From the NCBI GenBank assembly GCA_001830475.1, contig MIAC01000086.1, forward strand, positions 1-6,593: a stretch of DNA of 6,593 bases, written 5' to 3'. The notes under the pieces were generated by a model. It ran no database searches and was not told where the DNA came from. It saw nothing but the letters and a program-made list of their open reading frames with translations. This document shows positions 5,755 to 6,593 of the stretch, one piece after another. Both the position numbers and the translations under genes were made by a program. The stretch is from Rhodospirillales bacterium RIFCSPLOWO2_12_FULL_67_15. GTDB lineage: Bacteria > Pseudomonadota > Alphaproteobacteria > Rhodospirillales > 2-12-FULL-67-15. Position 1 is the first letter of the stretch, and each line of letters opens with the position of its first letter.

Positions 5755-6593
5755 ATGCGCATCGCCATGATCGGCATCGGCTACGTCGGACTTGTCTCCG
5801 GCGCGTGCTTCTCGGAATTCGGCGTCGAGGTCGTCGGCGTCGACAAGGACGCGGCCAAGATCGCGGCGTTGCGCGAGGGCCGGATGCCGATCTACGAGCC
5901 GGGGCTCGAGGATCTGGTCGCCAACAACGTCAAGGCCGGGCGGCTCTCGTTTTCGACCGATCTCGCGGGTGCGGTCAGCGGAGCCGACGCGGTCTTCATC
6001 GCTGTCGGCACGCCGAGCCGGCGCGGCGACGGCCATGCCGACTTGACCTACGTTTACGCCGCGGCGCGCGAGGTCGCGGCCGCGCTTACGGGCTACGCCG
6101 CCGTCGTCACCAAATCCACGGTCCCGGTCGGAACCGGGCGCGAGGTCGAGCGCATCATCCGCGCGGCCCGGCCCGACGCCGATTTCGACGTCGTCGCCAA
6201 TCCCGAATTCCTGCGCGAAGGCTCCGCCATCGGCGACTTCATGCGTCCCGACCGGGTCGTCATCGGCGCGAGCGGCGAGCGGGCGCGCGAGTTGATGCGC
6301 CGGCTCTACCGGCCGCTTTACCTGCTCGAGACGCCGATCATCTTCACCACGCTCGAGACCGCCGAGCTGATCAAATACGCCGCCAACACCTTCCTCGCGA
6401 CCAAGATCACGTTCATCAACGAGATCGCGGACTTGTGCGAGAAGGTCGGCGCCGACGTCCAGGACGTCGCCAAGGGCATCGGACTGGATGGCCGCATCGG
6501 GCGCAAGTTCCTGCACGCGGGGCCGGGCTACGGCGGTTCGTGCTTCCCCAAGGACACGCTCGCGCTGGTGCGCACCGCCGAAGCCGCCGGCAG
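5755..6593 (+). CDS. ugd: UDP-glucose 6-dehydrogenase, 3' end missing
   Basis: This enzyme oxidises UDP-glucose to UDP-glucuronate with two NAD+, supplying uronic acid for exopolysaccharide, LPS or capsule. About 279 codons are visible before the window ends; family members usually have about 430-450 residues, so the C-terminal UDP-binding domain is cut off. Visible elements are the Rossmann GIGYVG (7-12) with Asp30 ending the second strand, VGTP (84-87), STVPVGT (121-127), NPEFLREG (149-156), LIKYAANTFLATKI (Lys207, Asn211), and the catalytic GGSCFPKD with Cys263, Lys266 and Asp267. All key catalytic residues in the visible part are intact. GGGAG (5738-5742) precedes the ATG by 12 bases, slightly long. 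The 39-bp gap from galU suggests one operon making UDP-glucuronate in two steps. Confidence 0.96.
   Translation, partial: MRIAMIGIGYVGLVSGACFSEFGVEVVGVDKDAAKIAALREGRMPIYEPGLEDLVANNVKAGRLSFSTDLAGAVSGADAVFIAVGTPSRRGDGHADLTYVYAAAREVAAALTGYAAVVTKSTVPVGTGREVERIIRAARPDADFDVVANPEFLREGSAIGDFMRPDRVVIGASGERARELMRRLYRPLYLLETPIIFTTLETAELIKYAANTFLATKITFINEIADLCEKVGADVQDVAKGIGLDGRIGRKFLHAGPGYGGSCFPKDTLALVRTAEAAG

Noticed and set aside
4615..6516. Very long open frame on the - strand opposite galU and ugd (633 codons)
   Set aside because: It mirrors two unmistakable + strand enzymes; its product is Asp/Arg/Ala-rich with no recognisable motif. Long antisense frames are expected in GC-rich coding DNA because stop codons are rare.

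Overview
The window is GC-rich DNA from an alphaproteobacterium. The best lineage marker is mipZ, a ParA-like division-site ATPase that is characteristic of Alphaproteobacteria. The membrane J-protein and the DUF3179 protein fit the same group, and a Rhodospirillales-like host is my guess, though the sequence does not fix the genus. All seven genes lie on the + strand and are tightly packed, with gaps of 8 to 133 bp. I see no tRNA, rRNA, mobile element, CRISPR array or sign of recent transfer.

Layout: (1) the 3' part of a DUF3179 gene (2-715); (2) a 91-bp gap with a candidate promoter overlapped by a CtrA-like box; (3) mipZ (807-1631); (4) a cytoplasmic von Willebrand A (VWA) protein with a complete metal-binding (MIDAS) motif (1701-2420); (5) eight bases later, a membrane-anchored protein with a C-terminal Tim14/Pam18-like J domain (2429-3169); (6) an exported protein with a Sel1-like N-terminus and an HEGTH metallopeptidase motif (3207-4712); (7) a 133-bp gap with a weak terminator-like hairpin and a short inverted repeat; (8) galU (4846-5715); (9) ugd, cut by the window edge (5755-6593).

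Two functional blocks stand out. galU and ugd together convert glucose-1-phosphate and UTP to UDP-glucose and then to UDP-glucuronate, a precursor for exopolysaccharide, LPS or capsule. The mipZ - VWA - J-protein - metallopeptidase stretch looks like one transcriptional run joining division-site placement to three proteins of unknown role at or across the inner membrane. The most unusual item is the metallopeptidase-like protein. Its C-terminal 380 residues appear to contain two diverged copies of a unit of about 120 residues, and only the second keeps the HExxH zinc site. This was found by eye and needs a structural or profile check.
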